From the NCBI RefSeq assembly GCF_900010755.1, contig NZ_CZJT01000106.1, forward strand, positions 1 to 64,000: a DNA stretch of 64,000 nt, written 5' to 3'. This DNA is from Paeniglutamicibacter antarcticus (GTDB lineage: Bacteria > Actinomycetota > Actinomycetes > Actinomycetales > Micrococcaceae). Made by a program: the position numbers and the translations under genes. Positions 34,869 through 43,712 of this stretch are shown here, piece after piece (position 1 is the first letter of the stretch; each line of letters begins with the position of its first letter). Below the pieces are notes generated by a model that did no database searches, was not told the origin of the DNA, and saw nothing but the letters and a program-made list of their open reading frames with translations.

Positions 34869-35786
34869 CTAGTAGTTGCCCCGCAAGCTAGCCACGACCT
34901 GATCCACAATCAAATCGCTTGTACCCGAGTTCGACTGGATATGAACTGCTAGGTCCCGGACATCGAATGCGCCCACGAAGTCCAAGACTCCGCTTTCGTC
35001 CAATGGTTCATAGTTCCAATAACTATGGCAAAGCGTCCGATTCTCGGAGAACGACCTCTCCCGATCCGTTCCAAAGTGACGAATATAAGTTCCATAGAGT
35101 ATGAACTCGCTGAAATGCAGTTCTGCTGCGATAACCGATGCCCAACTCCCTCCGAAAACCTCCTCGATGCGGGTCAAACATTTTCTAAGAACTTCGGGAT
35201 CCCACGAAATGATTCCGCCCACATAGTCTGAATGAGTTTCTCCTGCAGGTTCTGGAAGTCCTAACAGCCTGTGCGCAGTTTTTGTCCAGATGACGTGCCG
35301 GCGCATCGCCCCATCAATTGCATACGGATTTTCATATAGTCGAACTACACCCATGCGAAAAAATTGTTCTGCGCTGAGCATCCGGACAAGTATGACATCC
35401 GAATCAATAATGATGACAGCTTCATCCACAGAATCGCTGCAGAAACTCAGCTTCAGCAGCTGCTGAAGTACCCATCCGCGGACAGGCGGCCACGGACGCT
35501 TCAAATTGATTGCACTGCATCTCAACGTCGACGGAATAAAAGGAAATTTCGCGGCAGTTGCGGAGAATCGATCTGTGGCCTTGAAGCCCTGGGGAAGGTA
35601 ATCTGATTCCGCCCAAACCCGTAGTCTAGGTGACTCAATTCGTTGGAACAGGGCAAGGTCTCGCCGAGGAACGATTGCATGATGAATGACCCCTGGTTCA
35701 GTAAACCTCAATACTGAGTCATGTAAGCGCTTGAACCGCTCGAGATCCATTCGATATGAAGGCGTCAGAATCACTATCGAACTCAT
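34869..35786 (-). CDS. DUF6492 family, probable glycosyltransferase-like protein
   Basis: The 305-residue protein starts SSIVILTPSYRMDLERFKRL, a GT-A-like opening strand. It has a DxD-like site in VIIIDSDVILVR, followed by HSDYVGGIISWDPEVLRKC and SEFILYGTYIRHF, which I associate with the DUF6492 family of polysaccharide loci. No membrane segment is present. The start at 35786 is preferred over 35795. It is the last gene of the eight-gene operon, and is more A+T-rich than the genes before it. The activity is inferred from fold features only. Confidence 0.72.
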   Translation of the reverse strand: MSSIVILTPSYRMDLERFKRLHDSVLRFTEPGVIHHAIVPRRDLALFQRIESPRLRVWAESDYLPQGFKATDRFSATAAKFPFIPSTLRCSAINLKRPWPPVRGWVLQQLLKLSFCSDSVDEAVIIIDSDVILVRMLSAEQFFRMGVVRLYENPYAIDGAMRRHVIWTKTAHRLLGLPEPAGETHSDYVGGIISWDPEVLRKCLTRIEEVFGGSWASVIAAELHFSEFILYGTYIRHFGTDRERSFSENRTLCHSYWNYEPLDESGVLDFVGAFDVRDLAVHIQSNSGTSDLIVDQVVASLRGNY

Positions 35787-35799
35787 TTGAAACACCGTC

Positions 35800-36951
35800 T
35801 CATTCGTTGCTATTTGGCAAATTTTGAAAATTTGCGGACACTATTTCTGCGAGTCTCCCCACGACGTATTGCTGCTCTTCGACGCTGATGTGCGGGTGCA
35901 GCGGCAGCGATAGGATCTGCGTTGCTGCTTCCTCAGAAACCGGGAAATCCCCCGCTTTATGGCCCAAGTGAGCGAAGGCCTTGGTCAAGTGCAATGGGTA
36001 CGGATAGTGGATTCCAGCCCCGATACCCGCCTCGTTCAAGGCCTTGAGCACACGATCGCGTTCCTGAACACGGATAACGTAAAGGTGCCACACATCCTCG
36101 TTCCCCGGGGCGCTTTGTGGTGCACGGACGCCCGGGATATCGCCCAGCAACTCGCCATAGCGGGTTGCTGCTTCGCGACGGAGCTGGTTCCAGCCAGCCA
36201 ACCGCTTGAGCTTTGCGTTGAGGACCACTGCCTGGACGGTATCCATCCGGGCGTTGAAGCCGATCACGTCGTGCTCGTACTTGGTGGCGCTACCGTGGTA
36301 GCCAAGCACCCGCACACGCCCGGCGAGTTGGGCATCGTTGGTGATGACGCCCCCGGCGTCCCCCGCGGCCCCAAGGTTTTTCCCAGGGTAGAAGCTGGTG
36401 CCTGCGGCGAGGCCGATGGTGCCCGCTGCCCGGCCGTGGCGGGTCGCGCCCTGGGACTGGGCGGCGTCTTCAATGATGTGCAGCCCATACGCTTCAGCCA
36501 ATGGTTCGAGTTCCTCGATGAAGGCACTTTGGCCGTAGAGATGCACCGGCATGATCGCCTTGGTGCGCCCGGTGATGACATCGGCAACCTTGGAGGCATC
36601 CATCAAGAGATATTCCGGGTCGACATCCACCAAAATAGGAACAGCACCCACGCGACAGACGGCTTCAGCCGTTGCAATGAAGGTGTTTGCCGGCAAAATC
36701 ACCTCATCTCCTGTGGTGATTCCGGCACCCCGCAAGGCCAATTCGAGGGCATCGGTTCCGTTGGAAGCCCCGATGCAATGCGCCGCCCCCAGGAACGTGG
36801 CGTAGGCTTCTTCGAATTCGGTGACCGGCGCGCCTCCGATGAACGAGGTGTTGGCAAATACTTCGGCCAGGCCCGTCTTCACTTCTTCGTCGATTTCGGC
36901 CTGCTGAGCCTTGAGGTCAACCAGTGGTACGTTCAACTTTGTTGTTTCCAT
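35800..36951 (-). CDS. DegT/DnrJ/EryC1 aminotransferase, WlbC/WbpE type
   Basis: This 383-residue PLP-dependent sugar aminotransferase has the lysine in SFYPGKNLGAAGDAGG, the aspartate in IIEDAAQSQGA and the opening VPLVDLKAQQAEID, close to the WlbC/WbpE enzymes. Those aminate UDP-2-acetamido-3-oxo-glucuronate at C3 using glutamate. Together with the WlbA-like oxidoreductase and the WlbB-like acetyltransferase in block B it would give UDP-2,3-diacetamido-2,3-dideoxy-glucuronate. I start at 36951, two bases after the preceding stop (TAAAAATG). Confidence 0.87.
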   Translation of the reverse strand: METTKLNVPLVDLKAQQAEIDEEVKTGLAEVFANTSFIGGAPVTEFEEAYATFLGAAHCIGASNGTDALELALRGAGITTGDEVILPANTFIATAEAVCRVGAVPILVDVDPEYLLMDASKVADVITGRTKAIMPVHLYGQSAFIEELEPLAEAYGLHIIEDAAQSQGATRHGRAAGTIGLAAGTSFYPGKNLGAAGDAGGVITNDAQLAGRVRVLGYHGSATKYEHDVIGFNARMDTVQAVVLNAKLKRLAGWNQLRREAATRYGELLGDIPGVRAPQSAPGNEDVWHLYVIRVQERDRVLKALNEAGIGAGIHYPYPLHLTKAFAHLGHKAGDFPVSEEAATQILSLPLHPHISVEEQQYVVGRLAEIVSANFQNLPNSNE

Positions 36952-36953
36952 TT

Positions 36954-38159
36954 TTACAGTCCTACCCCGCTGTGGCTCCATTTTTCACGTTCGGTCAAGG
37001 CACCTGATTTCATCGAGGTGCGGAAGCGGGATACCTCCACTGCCGAACGCAGCAGGGAGGTGGCCCGGGTCGCCAACGAAGCACTGCTTCGATGGGCCAA
37101 CAGGTCTAGGTAGATTTTTGAGAGTTCCTTGGCCCCGCTGTCCAGGCAGTACCGCCGTTCAACTAGATTCCGCCCGTAGGCACCGAGACTGGCACGCCTT
37201 TGCGGCTCATTGATAAGCGCTTGCAACTCCCGTTCCAAGTCGGCGGCGCCCTGGCCCTCGTACCCAAACCACCCGTCGCGGAGGAACCCTTCCGAATTTT
37301 CCTCGGTGAGCGTTTTCCAGAATCCCGCTTCTCCTTGGACAACCAACGGCTTGGAGAAGGCCATGGCCTTGATGGCCGAAGCACCCATGCCCAGCACAAT
37401 ATCCGCGGCGGCATAGACGGGGCGCGGATCCGCCGTGTGCCCAAGGACGTCGATCACCACGCGCCCGTGACGGGCGTTCACTTCTTCTGCACGTTCCTTG
37501 ACCTGGTTGAGGCCTTCCCCTGCGCCGGCAATGAGCAAGCGGACTTGCGAGGTATCAGCCATCCGGTCCAAGAGTGCGATGGCTTCAAGAACACCCTGGA
37601 GCTTTTCAAGTTCAGTGGTCAACATGGAAACAATGGAAACAACTATTTCTCCATCGTTAATACCCAGGGCCGTGCGCTCCGCGTGCGTGTCAACCGATTT
37701 GTTCTTTTCCATGTCCACCCGCGGCTCAAGCAGGAAAACGGTTCGATGCTGCCAAGCCAGCTCGGTGGCAAGTGCCGGGGTTCCGACCAGAAGCGGCAGG
37801 TGCCTTGGAAGGAATTCCGGAACACCCATCGACATGACGGATGCGAGCACCGGCACCTTGGTACGGATTCCCGCCGAGAAACTTGCTTCCAGGCTCGGGC
37901 CCCACTCATAGGTATGGATGAGGTCCACGCCTTCGTCTTTCACCAACCGGTTCAAACCGCTACGCCATTCCTTGCCGTTTCCCGGCGAAGGCGCCTGCAC
38001 GAAGGGAATCCCCCAAGAGATGACTTTTTCGGCAAGGACCCCCCGCGGGGCGTAAATCATGACCTCGTGTCCGTGACGACGAACCGCGTCGGCCAGCTCA
38101 ATGGCATTAAGCTGGCTCCCGCCCATGGATGTGTTAGGCGGGCATACAAGTATTTTCAT
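36954..38159 (-). CDS. Glycosyltransferase family 4
   Basis: A 401-residue GT-B enzyme. It begins MKILVCPPNTSMGGSQLNAI with the glycine-rich acceptor-domain loop, and the donor domain has VSIVSMLTTELEKLQGVLEAI, then VYAAADIVLGMGASAIKAMAFSKP in place of the usual E-x7-E region: the first glutamate position reads GASAIKAMA, so the acidic pair is not canonical. That could affect catalysis or reflect a divergent subfamily. It lies 21 bp after the acetyltransferase gene in the same operon. The sugar is unknown. Confidence 0.8.
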   Translation of the reverse strand: MKILVCPPNTSMGGSQLNAIELADAVRRHGHEVMIYAPRGVLAEKVISWGIPFVQAPSPGNGKEWRSGLNRLVKDEGVDLIHTYEWGPSLEASFSAGIRTKVPVLASVMSMGVPEFLPRHLPLLVGTPALATELAWQHRTVFLLEPRVDMEKNKSVDTHAERTALGINDGEIVVSIVSMLTTELEKLQGVLEAIALLDRMADTSQVRLLIAGAGEGLNQVKERAEEVNARHGRVVIDVLGHTADPRPVYAAADIVLGMGASAIKAMAFSKPLVVQGEAGFWKTLTEENSEGFLRDGWFGYEGQGAADLERELQALINEPQRRASLGAYGRNLVERRYCLDSGAKELSKIYLDLLAHRSSASLATRATSLLRSAVEVSRFRTSMKSGALTEREKWSHSGVGL

Positions 38160-38180
38160 GCTGTTCGCTCCCCAAAAGCT

Positions 38181-38852
38181 TCAAGACACTCGTTGCTGAT
38201 CGTGCTGCAGTGTGTCAGTTTGTACTCGTTGTAAAGATCGGGCAGGATTCCCTGCCCACGTGGTGCCGGCCGGCTGGTCAACCAGCAGCACCGACCCCAT
38301 GCCCAGCGTTGCGCGTTCCCCGACGCACAAGCCTTGGCGGACAGTTGAATTCATTCCCAGATAGGCGGCGGAACCTATCAGGGTGTTGCCCCCGAGTGTG
38401 ACTCCCGCAGCCAAGGTTGCAAAGTCCCCCAGGCTGTTATCGTGCGTCAACACCACCCGCGGCATCAGCACCACATGGACTCCAACTTCAACGTCGCAGG
38501 TCAACACGCATCCGGGTAGCACGATGCTGCCGTGCCCAATGGTGCAGCCGGTGCCCACGGAAACCGTCGCGCTGATATGGGTTGCGTATCTTTCGGGTCC
38601 GACTCCCAACTCCCGCAACCGGTTGACGATGCGGGATCTGGCTTCACCGGGACCCGCTGTGACCAAAAGCAGTTCGCGGCGGGTTGCTGCCATGTCGGTT
38701 CCCCCGAGAACATCAACCCCCGCAATCCGAGTGCCTTGCAACGCGACCGAATCATCGAGCATGCCCACCACTTGGTGGTCCCCTGTGGCAAGGATCGAGG
38801 ACAGCGTTTCCCGTGCCAGGCCCCCGGCCGCCACCAGCAATACCCGTGCCAT
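38181..38852 (-). CDS. NeuD/PglD-like sugar acetyltransferase
   Basis: This 223-residue protein has the two parts of the NeuD/PglD family. The N-terminal Rossmann-like sugar-nucleotide domain carries VLLVAAGGLARETLSSI. The C-terminal left-handed beta helix carries hexapeptide repeats from about residue 95, with GTGCTIGHGSIVLPGC, DNSLGDFATLAAGVTLGG and the closing WAGNPARSL. PglD acetylates the 4-amino group of UDP-amino sugars made by PglE-like aminotransferases, and such an aminotransferase lies directly upstream (38859-40025). No 4,6-dehydratase is in the window, so the substrate remains open. Confidence 0.85.
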   Translation of the reverse strand: MARVLLVAAGGLARETLSSILATGDHQVVGMLDDSVALQGTRIAGVDVLGGTDMAATRRELLLVTAGPGEARSRIVNRLRELGVGPERYATHISATVSVGTGCTIGHGSIVLPGCVLTCDVEVGVHVVLMPRVVLTHDNSLGDFATLAAGVTLGGNTLIGSAAYLGMNSTVRQGLCVGERATLGMGSVLLVDQPAGTTWAGNPARSLQRVQTDTLQHDQQRVS

Positions 38853-38858
38853 GTACTC

Positions 38859-40025
38859 TCAACTCCCCGGGTTCACCAACGCGTCGATGACCCTCTGTTG
38901 GTCTTCTTCGGTGAGCTGGTGATAGAGCGGCAGGATCAAGGTGTTCAGCGTCAGCCTCTCGGTGACGGAAAGCTCCCCCGAGTTGGCATGTGCGTATGCC
39001 GGTTGCAGGTGCGCGGCCATGATTCCGCGCCGTGCCGAAATCCCCAGTGCCCCCAGGTGCGCAAGCAACTGTTCACGATCCAGGGGGTATTCGGGCAGCA
39101 ACTCAAGCCAGCAGGACTGGAAGTTCGAGGTCCCGTGTACCGGGTCGGCAACCAACCGCAGCCCTTCGACCTCGGCGAGCGCAGCCCTGTAGGTTCCGGT
39201 GAGCCGACGGCGTCGGGCGACCATTTGGTCGAGCTTGCCAAGTTGCACCAACCCCATGGCCGCCTGCAGGTCGGTCATGCGGAAGTTGTAGCCGACTTCC
39301 GCGTAGCATTCGGCCGGGGCGACGAGTGCCGAGTGCCGTTCCGCTGCGGAGACCCCCATGGCGTGTTCGCGCAGGGTGCGGGCCCGTTTGGCCCAGGTCT
39401 CGTTGTTGGTGGTGAGCATTCCACCTTCGCCGGTGGTCAGCAACTTGCGTGGGTGGAATGACCAGGTGCTGACATCTGCGCCACGGCCCACGGGCTCCCC
39501 GTTGTAGGTTGACCCCGCGGCGCACGCAGCGTCCTCAATGAGCTTGAGACCGTGGTTGTCGCACCATAGCCGGATGGGTGCCAGATCCACAGGAACCCCA
39601 CCCTGGTCCACAACGATCACCGCGGTGGTGGCGACGGTCAGGGCCCGGTCAAGGGTTTGCACGGTGACGTTGCCGGTGGCCCCCTCCACGTCGGCGAATA
39701 CCGGGTGCGCACCCACGTAGGTGGGTGCGTTGGCCGTGGCAATGAAGGAGAATGACGGGACAATGACATCATCCCCCGCCTTGACCCCCGCCACGATCAG
39801 GGCCAGGTGCAGCGCCGTGGTGCAGCTTGAGGTTGCCACTGCGTGCGCCACACCCTGGCGGGCGGCAAATGCCTGCTCAAAGGCAGCGGTCTTGGGCCCT
39901 TGAGCCACCCAGCCGGAGGCGACTACCTCTGAAATGGCCCGCGATTCTTCCTCACCGATCCAGGGCTGCATGACGTTGATGCGTTCCAGGGCGGAGGTTG
40001 GCTGCGCGATTTGTGGAACGGTCAT
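38859..40025 (-). CDS. DegT/DnrJ/EryC1 aminotransferase, PglE-like
   Basis: This second sugar aminotransferase has 388 residues. The PLP lysine is in SFHPRKLLTTGEGGML, the aspartate in LIEDAACAAGS, and the N-terminal substrate loop reads MQPWIGEEESRAISEVV. It differs clearly from the WlbC-like copy and groups by motif with PglE/ArnB-type enzymes that act at C4. It is followed after six bases by the PglD-like gene, as in bacillosamine-type pathways. Its start overlaps the upstream epimerase stop (ATGA). Assignment to C4 is inference. Confidence 0.86.
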   Translation of the reverse strand: MTVPQIAQPTSALERINVMQPWIGEEESRAISEVVASGWVAQGPKTAAFEQAFAARQGVAHAVATSSCTTALHLALIVAGVKAGDDVIVPSFSFIATANAPTYVGAHPVFADVEGATGNVTVQTLDRALTVATTAVIVVDQGGVPVDLAPIRLWCDNHGLKLIEDAACAAGSTYNGEPVGRGADVSTWSFHPRKLLTTGEGGMLTTNNETWAKRARTLREHAMGVSAAERHSALVAPAECYAEVGYNFRMTDLQAAMGLVQLGKLDQMVARRRRLTGTYRAALAEVEGLRLVADPVHGTSNFQSCWLELLPEYPLDREQLLAHLGALGISARRGIMAAHLQPAYAHANSGELSVTERLTLNTLILPLYHQLTEEDQQRVIDALVNPGS

Positions 40026-41071
40026 CGTGACCCCGCCCCGCTCTTAGCCATGAGCAAACGGCCAGCGGCCACTTCCTCGCGCAACGGCTGCCACCACGTG
40101 ACAAGCTTTGACAGGCCTTCTTCGAGACCCACACGGGAGGTGAATCCCAGATCCCGTTGGGCTGCAGAGGTATCTGCAAGCCTGCGCAGCACACCGTTGA
40201 CTGCACGTTCAGGTCCGTGCTCGACATGCAGGTCAGATCCCATGACCTTCAACAGTGCTTGGGCCAGGTCCAGCAGGCTGGTCTCGGTGCCGCTGGCAAC
40301 GTTGTAGGTTCCTTCGTTGATGTCACTTGCCGCGGCCAGCAGGTTGGCCCGGGCAATGTCCTGCGTGAAAACGAAGTCCATGGTTTGGTTTCCGCTGCCA
40401 AAGATCAAGGGCGGTAGGCCATCGGCAATGCGTTCCATCCAACGTACGAGCACCTCGGTGTAGGCTCCGTGCACGTCCATACGGGGTCCGTACACGTTGA
40501 AGTAGCGCAGTGCCACATAGTTCATGCCGTTCATCGCGCGGAAGGAGCGCAGCATTCCTTCATTGAAGGTCTTCGCGGCACCGTAGAAGGTGTCATTATC
40601 ATACGGGTGGTGGGATTCGGTGGTGGGGAAGGTTTCCGCCTGCCCGTAAACCGAGGCACTAGATGCTGCGACCACCTTGCGAACTCCTGCCGCGGCGACT
40701 GCCTCGAGGACGTTGAACGTTCCGTCAACCAGGACCTCCAAGGCCAGACGTGGTTCCTCTGCGCACTGGGTGATGCGGATGGCAGCCTGGTGGAAGACCA
40801 CATCCTTGCCTCGTACCAGTTCGTTGACCAGTGCACGGTCGGCCAAGTCCCCTTCGATGAGTGTGCAGCGTCCGCTATTGAGCGCTTCGGCGATGTTGGC
40901 GCGGCGTCCGCGGACAAGGTTATCCAGGACTTGCACCTCGGCCGCCCCCGCGGCCAGCAGTTGATCCACGATTTCCGAGCCAATGGTTCCCGCCCCACCG
41001 GTCACCAAGTACTTTCCGCCTGCGAGTCCGGCAACGGATTGGTTCCGTCCGCCGTTGTTGTTTTCTTGCAT
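40022..41071 (-). CDS. NAD-dependent nucleotide-sugar epimerase/dehydratase
   Basis: This 349-residue extended short-chain dehydrogenase has the NAD loop VTGGAGTIGSEIV, the ASSASVYG segment, and the YGAAK catalytic Tyr-Lys pair. The C-terminal half has NVYGPRMDVHG and VFTQDIARANLLA, typical of UDP-glucose/UDP-GlcNAc 4-epimerase relatives. It probably interconverts a UDP-hexosamine or uronic acid for the polysaccharide. It follows the oxidoreductase by 32 bp. The exact substrate cannot be read from sequence. Confidence 0.88.
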   Translation of the reverse strand: MQENNNGGRNQSVAGLAGGKYLVTGGAGTIGSEIVDQLLAAGAAEVQVLDNLVRGRRANIAEALNSGRCTLIEGDLADRALVNELVRGKDVVFHQAAIRITQCAEEPRLALEVLVDGTFNVLEAVAAAGVRKVVAASSASVYGQAETFPTTESHHPYDNDTFYGAAKTFNEGMLRSFRAMNGMNYVALRYFNVYGPRMDVHGAYTEVLVRWMERIADGLPPLIFGSGNQTMDFVFTQDIARANLLAAASDINEGTYNVASGTETSLLDLAQALLKVMGSDLHVEHGPERAVNGVLRRLADTSAAQRDLGFTSRVGLEEGLSKLVTWWQPLREEVAAGRLLMAKSGAGSR

Positions 41072-41103
41072 GATCTCCCCCAGTTTTCTTTGTGTGTAAG
41101 TTT

Positions 41104-42186
41104 TTACTGTGCTTCGGCGAGCCGTATGTTTTCTCCGTGAACGCGGGCGCTGCGTCCGCCCTTTTTCAGGCTGCGCGAGGTTGCTTCCAGCACCGAGAGC
41201 ACTCGCATGGCGGCCCTTCCATCGGTCGGCGAGGCAGCCGAATCCTGGATGCTTGCATGGAACTGTGCGACCATCTTGCCCAGCGGCTCATACTCTTCGA
41301 GCGCCGGGGACCAAGTATCACCGAGCCGATAGGAAACCGATGCCTTCCGCCGGTCACTGCTGTCTTCATTGAGCAGCTCCTGGTCAAACAGGTCAACACC
41401 CCGGTCGTAGACGCTCAGCCGCTGTTGCGGATTGAGGTCATCCCACACGAGGGTTCGTTTGGAACCTCCAATGACCATGCTGCGGATCTTGGTGGGGCTA
41501 AGCCAGTTCACATGGATATGTGCCAAGCCTCCCCCTGTCAGCGGCATCGACAGGTATCCGACGCATGCCTTGCCTGCTCCCAACGGGTCGCCGGCTTGGG
41601 CAGCGACGCTCAGTGGCCGAAGCCCGTCAGGAAGAATGAAGTCCAGGATTGACAGGTCATGTGGAGCCAGATCCCAGAACACGTCGACGTCAGGCTGGAT
41701 CAGTCCAAGATTGATGCGCACCGAGTCGATAAACAGGATGTCCCCGAGCTCGCCGCTCTGAACCAGTTCACGGATTTTTTGAACGGCCGGGGTGTAGCAG
41801 TAAGTGTGATCGGCCATGAGTACCAATCCATGGTCCTCAGCGGCCTCAACCATTTCCTGTCCTGCACCGCTGCGGTCTGCAAGTGGCTTTTCAACGAGCA
41901 CATGTTTGCCCGCTGCCATGGCTGCCATGGCGATCGGATGGTGGGTGCGGGCCGGAGTTGCGATAGCCACCGCGTCAATCTGGTATTCGGCTAGCAGGGT
42001 TGCTACGTCAGCGACTACTGCTGGGTGTCCTACCTTGGCGGCAAGCTGGCTGGCTCGTTCGGTGTCCAGGTCGCAGATGGCTACAAGATCCCACAATGGT
42101 GAGGCGGAGAAGTTCCTGGCAAGGTTCGGCCCCCAGTATCCTGCGCCGATGACTGCAACCTTGAGCGGTTGGGTATTTAGCGACAT
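41104..42186 (-). CDS. Gfo/Idh/MocA oxidoreductase, WlbA/WbpB-like
   Basis: The 360-residue protein has the NAD(P)-binding VAVIGAGYWGPNLARNF, the conserved lysine-proline of the family in VLVEKPLA, and the C-terminal catalytic-histidine region FWDLAPHDLSILD. Gfo/Idh enzymes of polysaccharide loci often oxidise C3 of UDP-N-acetylglucosaminuronate (WlbA/WbpB), which would feed the WlbC-like aminotransferase in this operon. Its ATG shares one base with the stop of the upstream phosphoglycosyltransferase gene (TAATG). The specific substrate is inferred from the neighbours. Confidence 0.85.
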   Translation of the reverse strand: MSLNTQPLKVAVIGAGYWGPNLARNFSASPLWDLVAICDLDTERASQLAAKVGHPAVVADVATLLAEYQIDAVAIATPARTHHPIAMAAMAAGKHVLVEKPLADRSGAGQEMVEAAEDHGLVLMADHTYCYTPAVQKIRELVQSGELGDILFIDSVRINLGLIQPDVDVFWDLAPHDLSILDFILPDGLRPLSVAAQAGDPLGAGKACVGYLSMPLTGGGLAHIHVNWLSPTKIRSMVIGGSKRTLVWDDLNPQQRLSVYDRGVDLFDQELLNEDSSDRRKASVSYRLGDTWSPALEEYEPLGKMVAQFHASIQDSAASPTDGRAAMRVLSVLEATSRSLKKGGRSARVHGENIRLAEAQ

Positions 42187-43670
42187 TAGTAGGCACCTTC
42201 CGGCTTAATCATCACTTTTAATGTCTGCCACATGATCATGATGTCCCCTGTGACGGACCAGTTCTCTACGTAATACAAATCCAGCCGGATGCTTTCATCC
42301 ATTGGCAGGTCCGAACGTCCCCGGGTCTGCCACAATCCGGTGACACCCGGTTTGATGTACAGACGGCGTTCGGTGGATCCCTCGTATCGGGCAACTTCGC
42401 TTGCCAACGGTGGACGTGGTCCGACCAATGACATGTCGCCCTTGAGTACGTTGAAAAGTTGCGGAAGTTCATCAAGTGAATACTTGCGCATCCAACGTCC
42501 GGGCTTGGTGACGCGCGGATCGTCCTTCATCTTAAAAAGATGTTCAGAGCCCTCGTTCTGGTTTTCCAGCGTCGCGCGCTGGGCTTCGGCATCATCGACC
42601 ATGGAACGGAACTTGTACATCTTGAAGAACTCGCCGCTGCGGCCGACTCTTTGCTGAACGAAAAAGGCTGGTCCTTTGCTGTCTTTTTTGACGATCAAAG
42701 CAAGTAGCGCGTAGACCGGGGTCAATACCAACAGGGCCAACCCCGAAAGGACAATGTCCATGGTTCTCTTCACGACGTGGTGTCCACCGTCAAAGTTCGG
42801 AAGATCCACATGCATCAGGGGCAGCCCTTCAACCGGGCGCATCCTGATTCTTGGCCCAGCAACATTTGTCAGGCTTGAAACCAAAATGACTTGCGTGCGC
42901 GTTGGTTCCAGACGCCAGCCGAGATCCCGGATGGCTTCGTTTCCCGCACGAAGGCCACCCGCGATGATGACGGCGTCGGCTCCTGTGCTGGCAACAACGC
43001 TCTCCAGCACTCCAAGGCCGGCACGTTGTGGATATGAAGCCCCGTGCCCCGGCACCGCATCTTCGTCATAGACCGCACCAACCACCTTGTACGCGGATCC
43101 CGAATGTTGGGCAAGCCGTTTGGTCACATATTGAATATCAGAATCACGACCGACCACCACGACTTGCGATAGGTAGCGGCCTGAAGTAATGCTTTGCCTG
43201 TTCAGCCAACGGCGCCATAGCCAGCGTTCCATCAACAACGCGGCCAGGCCCGTTGGAAAAACGACCATCAAGATCCAGCGGGCTTCAAAGGTTCCCGTCG
43301 CCAGGACAACCATTGCAGTCCATCCGGCGGCTACCGCGGTGGCGTCAATGACCCTTTTGTACTCCATGGAGCCTGCACCGATACGTTGCAGTGAACGTGT
43401 GCGGTAGAGCGCAAGCAGGGTTGTCCAGAGCACGAAAACCATTGCCATTTCCAGGGTGGCTGGTCTGGTGATGGTCGGCATCAGCAGCAAACTGGCGCTA
43501 CATACAGTCAAGATCGTGAATATGTCGGTTGCTGTCAGGCGCCATGTGAAGCGACGGCGCCATTCCCTAGCCGGAGCCTGGACTACCGAATGATTGATTC
43601 GCTTAGCAGTGTTTCCGGTAACGGGCCACCAACGCGAGGCTGCATCGAATGAATCATCGATGTCAGTCAT
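42186..43670 (-). CDS. Polyprenyl-phosphate sugar phosphotransferase (initiating PGT, WbaP type)
   Basis: This enzyme starts repeat-unit synthesis by moving a sugar 1-phosphate onto undecaprenyl phosphate. The 494-residue protein has four N-terminal hydrophobic segments (about residues 45-150), a central Rossmann-like domain (VVVVGRDSDIQYVTKRL and following), a fifth membrane segment near 290-315, and the catalytic domain. The latter shows MYKFRSMVDDAE, KYSLDELPQLFNVLKGDMSL, VGPRPP and PGVTGLWQTRGRS. I start at 43670 (MTDIDDS) with ggaaga just upstream; an ATG at 43712 is also in frame. It is the first gene of the leftward operon. Confidence 0.92.
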   Translation of the reverse strand: MTDIDDSFDAASRWWPVTGNTAKRINHSVVQAPAREWRRRFTWRLTATDIFTILTVCSASLLLMPTITRPATLEMAMVFVLWTTLLALYRTRSLQRIGAGSMEYKRVIDATAVAAGWTAMVVLATGTFEARWILMVVFPTGLAALLMERWLWRRWLNRQSITSGRYLSQVVVVGRDSDIQYVTKRLAQHSGSAYKVVGAVYDEDAVPGHGASYPQRAGLGVLESVVASTGADAVIIAGGLRAGNEAIRDLGWRLEPTRTQVILVSSLTNVAGPRIRMRPVEGLPLMHVDLPNFDGGHHVVKRTMDIVLSGLALLVLTPVYALLALIVKKDSKGPAFFVQQRVGRSGEFFKMYKFRSMVDDAEAQRATLENQNEGSEHLFKMKDDPRVTKPGRWMRKYSLDELPQLFNVLKGDMSLVGPRPPLASEVARYEGSTERRLYIKPGVTGLWQTRGRSDLPMDESIRLDLYYVENWSVTGDIMIMWQTLKVMIKPEGAY

Positions 43671-43712
43671 TTTCGGATTCTTCCACCCAAGACATCCCGA
43701 AATAGTCGGCAC

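Noticed and set aside
38859..39461. Plus-strand frame of about 300 codons over 38532-39461
   Set aside because: It is antisense to the aminotransferase and acetyltransferase genes, both of which have clear motifs.
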